Source: Hyphomicrobiales bacterium (GTDB lineage Bacteria > Pseudomonadota > Alphaproteobacteria > Rhizobiales > Rhizobiaceae). Taken from it: 39,010 bases of DNA. How positions within the stretch are numbered: position 1 is the stretch's first letter; each line of letters starts with the position of its first letter. Shown here one piece after another: positions 16,261-24,355 of the stretch. A model generated the notes under the pieces. That model did not search any database, had not been told where the DNA came from, and worked only from the letters and a program-made list of their open reading frames with translations. A program made the position numbers and the translations under genes. The stretch is from positions 1-39,010 of the forward strand of contig UBYA01000035.1 in the NCBI GenBank assembly GCA_900469615.1, written 5' to 3'.

Positions 16261-16334
16261 TTTTTCCATCTTTTTGCTGTCACGCAGACAATCAATAATG
16301 CGACTCGACAGCCCACACTTTCGGAGCAATGCCG

Positions 16335-17270
16335 ATGAATACGCAATCCACCACCATTACCTTGATCGGCGTTCCCCTGGAGGAAGGCTCCGGCCGCCGC
16401 GGCGCCGGCATGGGCCCGACCGCGCTGCGCATCGCCGGCATCGAGACGACCCTCACGGAGCTTGGCCATCGCGTTACCGACGGCGGCGACCTGCATCCGG
16501 TCCCGGCAGCGGACCTCCCGGAGCATCCCCAGGCCCATAACCTGAAAATCGTCGGCGCCTTTACGCGCGCGCTGGAAACGAAGGTCTACGACGTCGCATC
16601 CTCCGGTGGCTTCCCGCTGATCCTCGGCGGCGATCACAGCCTGTCCATGGGCAGCGTTTCCGGCATGGCCCGCCATGCTGCCGAGGTCGGCCGCCCGCTT
16701 TTCGTGCTCTGGCTCGACGCGCACTCGGATTTCAATTCGCCCGAGACGTCGCCGTCGGGCAATATTCACGGCATGCCCGTTGCCTACTACTGCGGCGAAG
16801 CCGAGATTGCAGGCGTTCTGCCGGCCGGCCGGCCGCTGGTCGACCCGACGAAGGTTTTCCAGGTCGGCATCCGCTCCGTCGATCCGCGCGAGCGCGAGGA
16901 AATCCGTGAGCATGGCGTCAACGTCTTCGACATGCGCTCGCTCGACGAACAGGGCGTGGCGGCCATCATGCGCCAGGTGCTCGATACCGTCAGCGCCGCC
17001 AACGGCCTGCTGCATGTGAGCTTCGACGTCGATTTCCTCGATCCGGATATCGCACCCGGCGTCGGAACGACAGTGCCGGGCGGCGCGACCTATCGCGAAG
17101 CGCATCTCATCATGGAAATGCTCTCCGACAGCGGCCTCGTCTCCTCGCTCGACCTCGTCGAGCTCAATCCTTTCCTCGACGACCGCGGCAAAAGCGCTCG
17201 CGTTCTGGTAGAAATGGCGGCAAGCCTCTTCGGCCGCCGCATCTTCGACCGTCCGACCCGCGCCGCCTGA
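16335..17270 (+). CDS. rocF: Arginase
   Basis: Hydrolyses L-arginine to ornithine and urea, a binuclear manganese enzyme of the ureohydrolase family, cytoplasmic. The 311-residue product has all three metal motifs: GGDHS (98-102, H101), DAHSDFN (128-134, with D128, H130 and D132) and SFDVDFLDP (D231, D233). The spacing and the text SGNIHGMPVA point to arginase rather than agmatinase. The ATG at 16335 is preferred over one six bases upstream because CGGAG is then at a proper eight-base distance. In rhizobia this enzyme opens the arginase-ornithine cyclodeaminase route for using arginine as nitrogen source; no cyclodeaminase lies in the window. Control by the divergent Lrp-family protein is inferred. 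Confidence 0.95.
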   Translation: MNTQSTTITLIGVPLEEGSGRRGAGMGPTALRIAGIETTLTELGHRVTDGGDLHPVPAADLPEHPQAHNLKIVGAFTRALETKVYDVASSGGFPLILGGDHSLSMGSVSGMARHAAEVGRPLFVLWLDAHSDFNSPETSPSGNIHGMPVAYYCGEAEIAGVLPAGRPLVDPTKVFQVGIRSVDPREREEIREHGVNVFDMRSLDEQGVAAIMRQVLDTVSAANGLLHVSFDVDFLDPDIAPGVGTTVPGGATYREAHLIMEMLSDSGLVSSLDLVELNPFLDDRGKSARVLVEMAASLFGRRIFDRPTRAA

Positions 17271-17275
17271 GGGCA

Positions 17276-17470
17276 CGCCCTGCCGGCAGAGGAAATCCGG
17301 CCGAAGGAGCGGCCTTCCTCTTGCCGGGCCATCCTCGCCCTTCGACAAGCTCTGGGTGAGGATGGGACGGCTTGGTCCCCGATACGGCTTGCCTCTTCGG
17401 GGCCGCGGAACGAGAAGATCAGTCCTCATGGTGAGGTGGCGCGCAAGCGCCCTCGAACCACGAGGACGGG
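17276..17470. repeat. Cluster of three intergenic palindromes between arginase and cheW
   Basis: This gene-free stretch of about 315 bases holds three consecutive hairpins. The first, CCGGCAGAGGAA (17283-17294) with TTCCTCTTGCCGG (17315-17327), contains one bulge. The second is CCATCCTCGCCC (17329-17340) with GGGTGAGGATGG (17354-17365), and the third GTCCTCATGGT (17422-17432) with ACCACGAGGAC (17456-17466), with inner stem GGCGC/GCGCC. The second and third resemble dispersed palindromes I recall from many rhizobial intergenic regions. The first could end arginase transcription, though no T run follows. The remaining bases up to 17587 should hold the cheW promoter. Confidence 0.6.
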
Positions 17471-17587
17471 TGGCCAGCCCCCTTACTCGAAATCCCTTGC
17501 ATGGATTTAGGTTTGAGCAATGTTCTTGCTCTATCGTAGCCCGAACACGCCGGATTTGGCGTCACGGGTTCAGTGGGAAGAACGTTC

Positions 17588-18064
17588 ATGGCCACGATCA
17601 ATTCCACCAGCTTCAGCGGCGAAACTCTGGAGATCATTGCCTTCCGGCTGCATGATCAGGAATTCTGCGTCAAGACCACCACCATCCGCGAAATTCGCGG
17701 CTGGGCGCCATCCACGCCGATCCCGCATGCGCCGGCCGATGTCATCGGCGTCATGAACCTGCGCGGCTCGGTCATCCCGATCATCGACCTTGCCTACAAG
17801 CTCGGCATGCAGAGCACGGTCGCCAACGAGCGCAGCGCCATCGTCGTCGCCGAGGTGCACAGCATGGTCATCGGCATGCTGGTCGACCGCGTTTCCGATA
17901 TCCTCACCATCGCATCCAGCCAGGTGCAGCCGGTGCCGGAAGTCACGGCGTCCTTCGATCGCGCCTATTGCGAAGGCATCATAGCGACCGAGAATGGAAT
18001 GATCTGCTTCCTGAACCTCGCCAAGATGTTCAAGGAAAACGAAACGGAAGAACTGGCCGCGTAA
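17588..18064 (+). CDS. cheW: CheW chemotaxis coupling protein
   Basis: A 158-residue CheW-domain protein that links chemoreceptors to the kinase CheA. The first beta domain begins LEIIAFRLHDQEFCVKTTTI with the conserved IREI and the segment PHAPADVIGVMNLRGSVIPI, matching the CheW core (P..I.GV.NLRG.V.P..DL). The second half, with IGMLVDRVSDIL and FCEGI-like text (YCEGIIATENGMICFLNL), completes the domain. The ATG at 17588 follows GGGAAGAA; a GTG five codons upstream is not needed. It is followed by its own strong terminator and then by a soluble chemoreceptor gene, away from any visible cheA/cheY cluster. It may serve a main chemotaxis pathway encoded elsewhere or pair specifically with the neighbouring receptor. 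Confidence 0.95.
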   Translation: MATINSTSFSGETLEIIAFRLHDQEFCVKTTTIREIRGWAPSTPIPHAPADVIGVMNLRGSVIPIIDLAYKLGMQSTVANERSAIVVAEVHSMVIGMLVDRVSDILTIASSQVQPVPEVTASFDRAYCEGIIATENGMICFLNLAKMFKENETEELAA

Positions 18065-18086
18065 TTTCGCGAAGCAGCCTTTTGAG

Positions 18087-18114
18087 AACCGCCGCCTTGT
18101 CAGCGGCGGTTTTT
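18087..18114 (+). terminator. Rho-independent terminator of cheW
   Basis: AACCGCCGC (18087-18095) pairs with GCGGCGGTT (18103-18111) around a seven-base loop and leads into a T run, 23 bases after the stop. Beyond it, 18120-18190 is strikingly AT-rich for this genome and probably holds the promoter of the next gene. Confidence 0.92.
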
Positions 18115-18358
18115 CTTTGCCTAAACTTTAGATGATTATATTTTATTTAAATTGTAATTTCTAATACGCTCAATTTTACATAAAATTAAGCGGACTTGCA
18201 CATCATCGATTTCCGAAGCGAGGGAAGAAAACACAATCTCCACATTCCGACCATCCCGCACGGAGCGCCGTCTTTCGGCGTGCCGACGAGTACGGCCGCC
18301 CGCTTCGATGCCATCAATCGACGCCCGGCAAGCGTGGACCTTCTGAGAGGGAATAGGA

Positions 18359-20032
18359 ATGTTCAGTCTCGCATCGGATACAAGCCGCATTCTATCGGCC
18401 GTTTCCAAATCGCAAGCCATCATCGAATTCGACCTTCAGGGTAAGGTACTGACCGCCAACGAAAATTTCTGCCGTGCGATGGGCTACGAGCTGAAGGAGA
18501 TCGTCGGCAATCATCACCGCATGTTCTGCGAGCCGGCCTATGTCTCGACACCGGCCTATCAGGACTTCTGGGCACGCCTCGGCCGCGGCGAGTATGATGC
18601 CGGCACCTACAAGCGTCTTGCCAAGGGCAATCGCGAAATCTGGATACAGGCATCCTACAACCCTGTTTTCCGCAATGGAAAGCCGGTGAAGATCGTAAAA
18701 TTCGCCGTCGACGTCACCGCAGCGAAAAAGAAGGCGATCGACGATGCCGGCAAGCTTGAAGCGATTTCCCGTTCACAGGCCGTCATCGAATTCCTGCCCA
18801 CCGGCGAAATCCTGACGGCGAACGAGAATTTCTGCCACGCCATGGGGTATGCGCTCGGCGAGATCGTCGGCAAGCACCACAGCATCTTCTGTGACCCGGC
18901 CTATGCCCGCACCGAGGAATACAAGCGCTTCTGGCAGCGCCTGGCCCAGGGCGAATTCATCGCCAACGAGTTCGTCCGATACGGCAAGGGCGGCAAGGAA
19001 ATCTGGATCCAGGCAGCCTACAATCCCATCGTCGGCACCGACGGCCAGGTCTACAAGGTCGTCAAGTTCGCCACCGACGTCACCTCGCGCATGAGCGCCA
19101 TCAGCGAACTCGCCGGGGCGCTGCGCAACCTGTCGGAAGGCGACCTGACCAAGACGCTCGAGCGGTCCTTCGTGCCGTCCATGGAGCAGCTCCGCCACGA
19201 TTTCAACGCAACGATCCACAAGCTCTCCGAGACGCTGACCACCGTCGGCGAAAATGCCAGCGCCATTGCCGCAGGCTCCCGCGAACTCGGCGATTCGGCG
19301 GAATCCTTCTCAAGGCGCACGGAGCAGCAGGCCGCTTCAGTGGAAGAAACCGCCGCCGCGCTGGAAGAGATCACCACGACGGTCGCCGATTCCAGCCAGC
19401 GTGCCGAGGAGGCCGGACGTCTCGTTGCCGAAACCAAGCGCGGCGCCGAGCAATCCGGCACGGTGGTTCGCAGCGCCGTCGCCGCCATGGACCAGATCGA
19501 GAAGTCCTCGCGCGAGATCACCAACATCATCGGCGTCATCGACGACATCGCCTTCCAAACCAATCTTCTGGCCTTGAACGCCGGCGTCGAGGCGGCCCGT
19601 GCCGGCGAAGCAGGCAAGGGCTTCGCCGTGGTGGCGCAGGAAGTGCGGGAGCTTGCGCAGCGCTCGGCCAGCGCCGCCAAGGAAATCAAGGCGCTGATCA
19701 CGGCGTCCAGCGAGCATGTGAAGAACGGCGTCGGCCTAGTCGGCCAGACGGGCAAGGCGCTGGAGCAGATCGTGACCCAGGTCGGCGATATCAACACCAA
19801 CGTCGCCGCCATCGTGAAGGCGTCGAAGGAACAGACGATCGGCCTCAGGGAAATCAATGCCGCAATCAATTCGCTGGACCAGACCACCCAGCAGAACGCG
19901 GCCATGGTCGAGGAGAGCACCGCTGCAAGCCTCAGGCTTGCCAACGAGGCGGATGCGCTGCATACGCTGCTCGCACAGTTTCGCCTGGCGGACTCGATGA
20001 TCCGCGATATGGTGATGCGCCGCGCGGCATAG
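18359..20032 (+). CDS. Cytoplasmic double-PAS methyl-accepting chemotaxis protein
   Basis: A 557-residue chemoreceptor with no membrane segment. Residues about 8-120 and 130-245 are two PAS domains that are near copies of each other (shared TANENFC, MGY, EIVG, HH, PAY, KEIWIQA/REIWIQA and YNP blocks), the type that binds heme or flavin and senses oxygen or redox state. A short linker is followed by the methyl-accepting signalling domain, with the tip IAFQTNLLALNAGVEAARAG and GKGFAVVAQEVRELAQRSA that contacts CheA and CheW. The C-terminus (DMVMRRAA) lacks the CheR-binding pentapeptide. The layout resembles BdlA and Aer2-like soluble receptors. AGGGAATAGGA precedes the start. The linkage to cheW upstream suggests they work together. 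The ligand is unknown. Confidence 0.93.
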   Translation: MFSLASDTSRILSAVSKSQAIIEFDLQGKVLTANENFCRAMGYELKEIVGNHHRMFCEPAYVSTPAYQDFWARLGRGEYDAGTYKRLAKGNREIWIQASYNPVFRNGKPVKIVKFAVDVTAAKKKAIDDAGKLEAISRSQAVIEFLPTGEILTANENFCHAMGYALGEIVGKHHSIFCDPAYARTEEYKRFWQRLAQGEFIANEFVRYGKGGKEIWIQAAYNPIVGTDGQVYKVVKFATDVTSRMSAISELAGALRNLSEGDLTKTLERSFVPSMEQLRHDFNATIHKLSETLTTVGENASAIAAGSRELGDSAESFSRRTEQQAASVEETAAALEEITTTVADSSQRAEEAGRLVAETKRGAEQSGTVVRSAVAAMDQIEKSSREITNIIGVIDDIAFQTNLLALNAGVEAARAGEAGKGFAVVAQEVRELAQRSASAAKEIKALITASSEHVKNGVGLVGQTGKALEQIVTQVGDINTNVAAIVKASKEQTIGLREINAAINSLDQTTQQNAAMVEESTAASLRLANEADALHTLLAQFRLADSMIRDMVMRRAA

Positions 20033-20053
20033 AGGTCCATCCCCATGCGACAG

Positions 20054-20087
20054 GAAGCCGTCCGGAAACCGCGGCGGCTTCTACCTT
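20054..20087 (+). terminator. Hairpin after the chemoreceptor gene
   Basis: GAAGCCG (20054-20060) pairs with CGGCTTC (20075-20081), with further CCGG/CCG pairing inside, followed by TACCTTTT. It lies 22 bases after the stop and suits a terminator of moderate strength. Confidence 0.6.
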
Positions 20088-20180
20088 TTCCGCAAGCGCG
20101 ATAGGCGCAGGACGCACAAGCACTTTCGGGTAAGCCAATCCGGACGAGAATGACTGTGCACGAACATTGGCAACGCACCG

Positions 20181-20212
20181 AAAAGCCCTGCCGGCCTCGA
20201 TCCTAAGCCGGC
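20181..20212 (-). terminator. Candidate terminator at the end of the fds operon
   Basis: On the minus strand GCCGGC-N11-GCCGGC is followed by AGGGCTTTT. The hairpin overlaps the TAG stop codon of fdsD. The stem is only six base pairs, but its position at the operon end is right. Confidence 0.4.
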
Positions 20213-20469
20213 TTAATTTCCTCGGCGGGCGCCGGCTTGTGAATGAGCGGGGCGGCCTCCAGCACCAACGGGCTCAACCCGCTGTCTCCGTGCTCGATGA
20301 TGGCAAACAACTGACGCCGCATGCGCGGCTCCCAGAATTTGTTGATATGCGTCGCAACGCCCTCCACGGCTTCATCCGCCGGCTGCGTCCTGAAGAAGGT
20401 GGCGATCTGGTTCGCCATATAGACGAGCTTGGCTTCGGCCTTGCCGTGCGGTGTTTCGTCAGGCGACAT
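20203..20469 (-). CDS. fdsD: Formate dehydrogenase delta subunit
   Basis: An 88-residue protein matching the small FdsD subunit of soluble NAD-linked formate dehydrogenases: LVYMANQIATFFRTQ near the N-terminus, then a block ending HINKFWEPRMRRQL. In Rhodobacter and Cupriavidus enzymes FdsD is needed for assembly or stability of the complex and does not bind a redox centre; no cysteines are present here, in agreement. Its ATG lies within the end of the fdhD/fdsC gene (11-base overlap), so the two are translationally coupled. It is the last gene of the operon, with a possible terminator overlapping its stop. Confidence 0.93.
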   Translation of the reverse strand: MSPDETPHGKAEAKLVYMANQIATFFRTQPADEAVEGVATHINKFWEPRMRRQLFAIIEHGDSGLSPLVLEAAPLIHKPAPAEEIKPA

Positions 20470-21286
20470 CGGCGACGCTCCCCGGAATGATACGATGCGG
20501 ATGGGTGAAAATCTCGAAGTCGTCGCCGCGCACCAGCGCCACCAGCGTCATGCCGGCTTCTTCGGCCGTGCGGATGGCAAGCGCCGTCGGCGCGGAGATG
20601 GCGACCAGCACCGAGCTGCCCAATATCGCCGCCTTCTGCACCATCTCGACCGATAGGCGGCTGGTGACGGCGACCACGCCCTCGGCTCCCTTGCGACCGG
20701 AGCCGATGACGGCGCCGCAGAGCTTGTCGAGCGCGTTGTGCCGGCCGACATCCTCGCGCACCACAAGCAACCCTTCGGACGGAATATAGAATCCCGCGCC
20801 ATGAACGGCGCGCGTCTCGCGATGCAACGGCTGGGCGTCGTTCAGGAGGCCAATCGCGCCGACGATATCCTTTTGCGTCAGCTTCAAGGCGACCTGAGAG
20901 ACGTCAGGCACCTTGCGCACCGCTTGCTCGATGGATTCGATACCGCAGAGCCCGCAGCCGACCGGACCCGCCATGTGGCGGCGGCGCAGCCGCAGGGCGT
21001 CGGCCGCATCGTCGACGAGAATGATCTGCACATCGATCCCCTGCTCGTCCTCCATCGGCTCGATCGCGGCGATCTGATCGGCATCGGTGATGATGCCCTC
21101 GGTCAGGCTGAAGCCGACGGCAAAATCCTCGATGTCGGCCGGAGTTCCCATCATGACCGCATGCGACGTGCCGCCATAGGAAAAGGCGATCGGCACCTCT
21201 TCCGGGACGATGCGTGAACCAGAGCGCACCAGGCCGTTACGGCGCGCAGTCTCGGCAACGGTGGTCGTGGGGGTGAACCTGGTCAT
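20459..21286 (-). CDS. fdhD: FdhD/FdsC sulfurtransferase for formate dehydrogenase cofactor
   Basis: A 266-residue FdhD-family protein (called FdsC in fds operons). It brings sulfur to the bis-MGD molybdenum cofactor and delivers the cofactor to the alpha subunit; without it formate dehydrogenase is inactive. The cysteine pair in GCGLCGIES (C111, C114) is the FdhD CxxC motif, and the cofactor-binding region with VREDVGRHNALDK is present. The start at 21286 (MTRFTP) follows GGGAG; a longer in-frame start at 21334 would read into the repeat element upstream. It is separated from fdsA by a 185-base palindromic element, but the order G-B-A-C-D is the standard one, so it is part of the same operon. 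Confidence 0.95.
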   Translation of the reverse strand: MTRFTPTTTVAETARRNGLVRSGSRIVPEEVPIAFSYGGTSHAVMMGTPADIEDFAVGFSLTEGIITDADQIAAIEPMEDEQGIDVQIILVDDAADALRLRRRHMAGPVGCGLCGIESIEQAVRKVPDVSQVALKLTQKDIVGAIGLLNDAQPLHRETRAVHGAGFYIPSEGLLVVREDVGRHNALDKLCGAVIGSGRKGAEGVVAVTSRLSVEMVQKAAILGSSVLVAISAPTALAIRTAEEAGMTLVALVRGDDFEIFTHPHRIIPGSVADVA

Positions 21287-21296
21287 TGTCCGAACT

Positions 21297-21457
21297 CCCC
21301 TTCTCCCCGCCGGGGAGAAGGTGGCGCGAAGCATCGGATGAGGGGGGCAAGGCGCGGCAGTTCCGCGCGTCCGGAGCGCAGGCGAAGAATATTACCTTTT
21401 GCGGGAAAATACCCCATCATCCGCCCTTCGGGCACCTTCTCCCCGAGGGGAGGAGAA
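21297..21457. repeat. Two-armed palindromic intergenic element (RIME-like) inside the fds operon
   Basis: The element starts with the palindrome CTTCTCCCCG-C-CGGGGAGAAG (21300-21320), continues GGATGAGGGGGG, and ends with an inverted second arm, CCCCATCATCCG...CACCTTCTCCCC (about 21411-21452). The same two-armed design occurs at 38764-38899, and one arm alone at 33801-33824. It resembles the rhizobial intergenic mosaic elements described in Sinorhizobium. It carries no open frame and separates fdsA from fdhD. Confidence 0.8.
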
Positions 21458-21470
21458 AATCCACCCAGCT

Positions 21471-24350
21471 TCACTCCGCGGCCTCCATCTTCCCGAGTAT
21501 CCGGCGAGACTGCCGCGCCTGCTCATCGTAGTCGACCTGCCACTGCGACGGGCCGTTCGATGGGGAGACCTGTACCGCCGTCACCTTGTATTCCGGGCAG
21601 TTCGTCGCCCAGTCGGTATAGTCCGTCGTGATGACGTTTGCCTGTGTGTCCGGGTGATGGAAGGTCGTGTAGACGACGCCGGGAGCGACGCGGTCGGTAA
21701 TCAGCGCCCGGAGCGTCGTGTCGCCGGAGCGGCTGCTGAGCCTGACCCAATCGCCCTCACGGATGCCGCGCTGCTCCGCGTCGTGCGGATGGATTTCCAG
21801 GCGATCCTCCGCATGCCAGACGACATTCTCCGTCCGCCGCGTCTGGGCGCCGACATTGTACTGGCTGAGAATGCGCCCGGTGGTGAGCAGCAGCGGGAAG
21901 CGCGGGCCGGTGCGTTCGTCGGTCGGGACATATTCCGTGCGGATGAACTTGCCCTTGCCGCGTACGAAGCCGTCGACATGCATGATCGGCGAGCCGAGCG
22001 GCGTCTTTTCGTTGCAGGGCCACTGCACCGAGCCCATCTTTTCCAGATAGTCGTAGGACACCAGGGCGAAGCTCGGCGTCGTCGCGGCGATCTCGTCCAT
22101 GATCTCGGACGGATGCGTGTAGTGCCAGTCAAGCCCCATGGCCTGAGCCATCTTCTGCGTCACCTCCCAATCGGCATAGCCGTTGCGCGGGGTCATGACC
22201 CTGCGCACGCGGTTGATGCGGCGCTCGGCATTGGTGAAGGTGCCGTCCTTTTCGAGGAAGGTCGAACCGGGCAGGAAGACATGCGCGTAGTTGGCCGTTT
22301 CGTTCAGGAAGAGATCGTGGACGACGACGCATTCCATCGCGGCAAGGCCGGCGGCGACATGCTTGGTATCCGGATCGGACTGAAGAATATCCTCGCCCTG
22401 GATGTAGATGCCCTTGAACGAGCCTTTGACGGCGGCATCGAGCATGTTGGTGATGCGCAGGCCGGGCTCGTTGTTGAGCTTCACGCCCCAGAGTTTTTCG
22501 AAGATATCCCGGGTAGCATCGTCGGAGATGTGACGATAGCCCGGCAGCTCGTGCGGGAAGGAACCCATGTCGCAGGAGCCCTGCACATTGTTCTGGCCGC
22601 GCAGCGGGTTCACGCCGACGCCAGGACGGCCGATATTGCCCGTCACCATGGCGAGGTTGGCGATCGCCATGACGGTGGTGGAGCCCTGGCTGTGCTCGGT
22701 GACACCGAGTCCGTAATAGATGGCGCCATTGCCGCCCTTGGCATAGAGGCGGGCCGCGCCACGCACGAGATCGGCGGGAACGCCGGTATATTTTTCCGTT
22801 TCCTCCGGGCTGTGCTGCGGCTCGGAAACGAAGGCTGCCCAATCCTCGAACTCGGACCAGTCGCAGCGCTCGCGGATGAATGTCTCGTCGAACAGGCCCT
22901 CGGTGACGATGACATGGGCCAGCGCCGTCAGCATGGCGACATTGGTGCCGGGCTTCAGCGGCAGATGGTAGCTTGCCTCGACATGCGGCGTGCGCACCAG
23001 ATCGATGCGGCGTGGATCGATGACGATGAGCTTGGCGCCCTGGCGCAGCCGCTTCTTCAGGCGCGAGCCGAACACCGGATGGCCGTCCGTCGGGTTGGCG
23101 CCGATGACGACGACCACATCCGACTGCTCGACGCTGTCGAAGTTCTGCGTGCCGGCCGACGTGCCGAAAGCCTGGCCAAGGCCGTAGCCGGTCGGCGAAT
23201 GGCAGACGCGGGCGCAGGTGTCGACATTGTTGTTGCCGAAGCCGGCGCGCACCAGCTTCTGCACCAGGAAGGTCTCCTCATTGGTGCAGCGCGAGGACGT
23301 GATGCCGCCGATGGAATCGCGGCCATACTGATATTGCAGCCGCTTGAACTCGGTGGCGATATGCGCAAAGGCCTCGTCCCAGGTCACTTCGCGCCAGGGA
23401 TCTGTCACCTTCTCGCGCACCATCGGGTTGAGGATGCGGTCCTTGTGGGTCGAATAGCCATAGGCGAAGCGACCCTTGACGCAGGAATGGCCGCGATTGG
23501 CCTGACCGTCCTTCCAGGGCACCATGCGCACCAGCTCTTCGCCACGCATCTCCGCCTTGAATGAGCAGCCGACGCCGCAATAGGCGCAGGTGGTGACGAC
23601 GGAATGTTCCGGCTGGCCGATCGAGATCACCGACTTCTCGGTCAGCGTCGCCGTCGGGCAGGCCTGCACGCAGGCGCCGCAGGAAACGCACTCGCTGTCG
23701 ATGAAGTTCTCGTGCATGCCGGGTGAAACGCGCGAGCCGAAGCCGCGACCCTCGATGGTTAGCGCGAAGGTGCCCTGCACCTCTTCGCAGGCGCGAACGC
23801 AGCGCGAGCAGACGATGCACTTCGAAGGATCATAGGTGAAATAGGGGTTCGACTCGTCCTTCGGCATCCATTTCAGATTGATGTCGCCGTTGTTGCGCGC
23901 CTTGACGTGGTTGTCGCCCTCGTAGCCATAGCGCACGTCGCGCAGGCCGACGGCGCCGGCCATATCCTGCAGCTCGCAATCGCCATTGGCGGCGCAGGTC
24001 AGACAGTCGAGCGGGTGGTCGGAGATATAGAGCTCCATCACGCCGCGGCGGATGTCCTTCAGCCGGCCGGTCTGCGTGTGGACGACGATGCCGGGCGCGA
24101 CGGGCGTGGTGCACGAGGCCGGCGTGCCGTTGCGGCCTTCGATCTCGACGAGACAGAGGCGGCAGGAACCGAAGGCATCGACCATGTCGGTGGCGCAGAG
24201 CTTCGGCACCTGAATGCCGGCTTCCATGGAAGCGCGCATGATCGACGTGCCCTCGGGCACCGTGATCTGCTGCCCGTCGATGGTCAGCGTCACCATGGTT
24301 TCGGAGGTGGAGGCCGGCGTGCCGTAATCGGTTTCTGGAACGAGGGACAT
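21471..24350 (-). CDS. fdsA: NAD-dependent formate dehydrogenase, molybdenum alpha subunit
   Basis: The 959-residue catalytic subunit oxidising formate to CO2 at a bis-MGD molybdenum centre in the cytoplasm. The N-terminal NuoG-like part binds a [2Fe-2S] cluster (C52, C63, C66, C80) and a [4Fe-4S] cluster with H112, C116, C119 and C125. Two ferredoxin-type [4Fe-4S] sites follow (C178/181/184/188 and C221/224/227/231), then the cluster next to the Mo centre (C255, C258, C262, C290). The active-site segment DTCARVCHSPTGYG has cysteine (C383) where E. coli FdhF has selenocysteine, followed by the catalytic histidine. The C-terminus is the molydopterin dinucleotide-binding domain. It starts five bases after fdsB. 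All cluster ligands are present, so the enzyme should be functional. Confidence 0.97.
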   Translation of the reverse strand: MSLVPETDYGTPASTSETMVTLTIDGQQITVPEGTSIMRASMEAGIQVPKLCATDMVDAFGSCRLCLVEIEGRNGTPASCTTPVAPGIVVHTQTGRLKDIRRGVMELYISDHPLDCLTCAANGDCELQDMAGAVGLRDVRYGYEGDNHVKARNNGDINLKWMPKDESNPYFTYDPSKCIVCSRCVRACEEVQGTFALTIEGRGFGSRVSPGMHENFIDSECVSCGACVQACPTATLTEKSVISIGQPEHSVVTTCAYCGVGCSFKAEMRGEELVRMVPWKDGQANRGHSCVKGRFAYGYSTHKDRILNPMVREKVTDPWREVTWDEAFAHIATEFKRLQYQYGRDSIGGITSSRCTNEETFLVQKLVRAGFGNNNVDTCARVCHSPTGYGLGQAFGTSAGTQNFDSVEQSDVVVVIGANPTDGHPVFGSRLKKRLRQGAKLIVIDPRRIDLVRTPHVEASYHLPLKPGTNVAMLTALAHVIVTEGLFDETFIRERCDWSEFEDWAAFVSEPQHSPEETEKYTGVPADLVRGAARLYAKGGNGAIYYGLGVTEHSQGSTTVMAIANLAMVTGNIGRPGVGVNPLRGQNNVQGSCDMGSFPHELPGYRHISDDATRDIFEKLWGVKLNNEPGLRITNMLDAAVKGSFKGIYIQGEDILQSDPDTKHVAAGLAAMECVVVHDLFLNETANYAHVFLPGSTFLEKDGTFTNAERRINRVRRVMTPRNGYADWEVTQKMAQAMGLDWHYTHPSEIMDEIAATTPSFALVSYDYLEKMGSVQWPCNEKTPLGSPIMHVDGFVRGKGKFIRTEYVPTDERTGPRFPLLLTTGRILSQYNVGAQTRRTENVVWHAEDRLEIHPHDAEQRGIREGDWVRLSSRSGDTTLRALITDRVAPGVVYTTFHHPDTQANVITTDYTDWATNCPEYKVTAVQVSPSNGPSQWQVDYDEQARQSRRILGKMEAAE

Positions 24351-24355
24351 GGATC

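Noticed and set aside
18121..18190. AT-rich tract as an origin or a horizontally acquired gene fragment
   Set aside because: It is short, holds no gene, and is simply explained as the promoter region before the chemoreceptor gene.
21297..21457. CRISPR-like repeat
   Set aside because: There are only two inverted arms, no regular spacers and no cas genes; copies elsewhere in the window show it to be a dispersed palindromic element.
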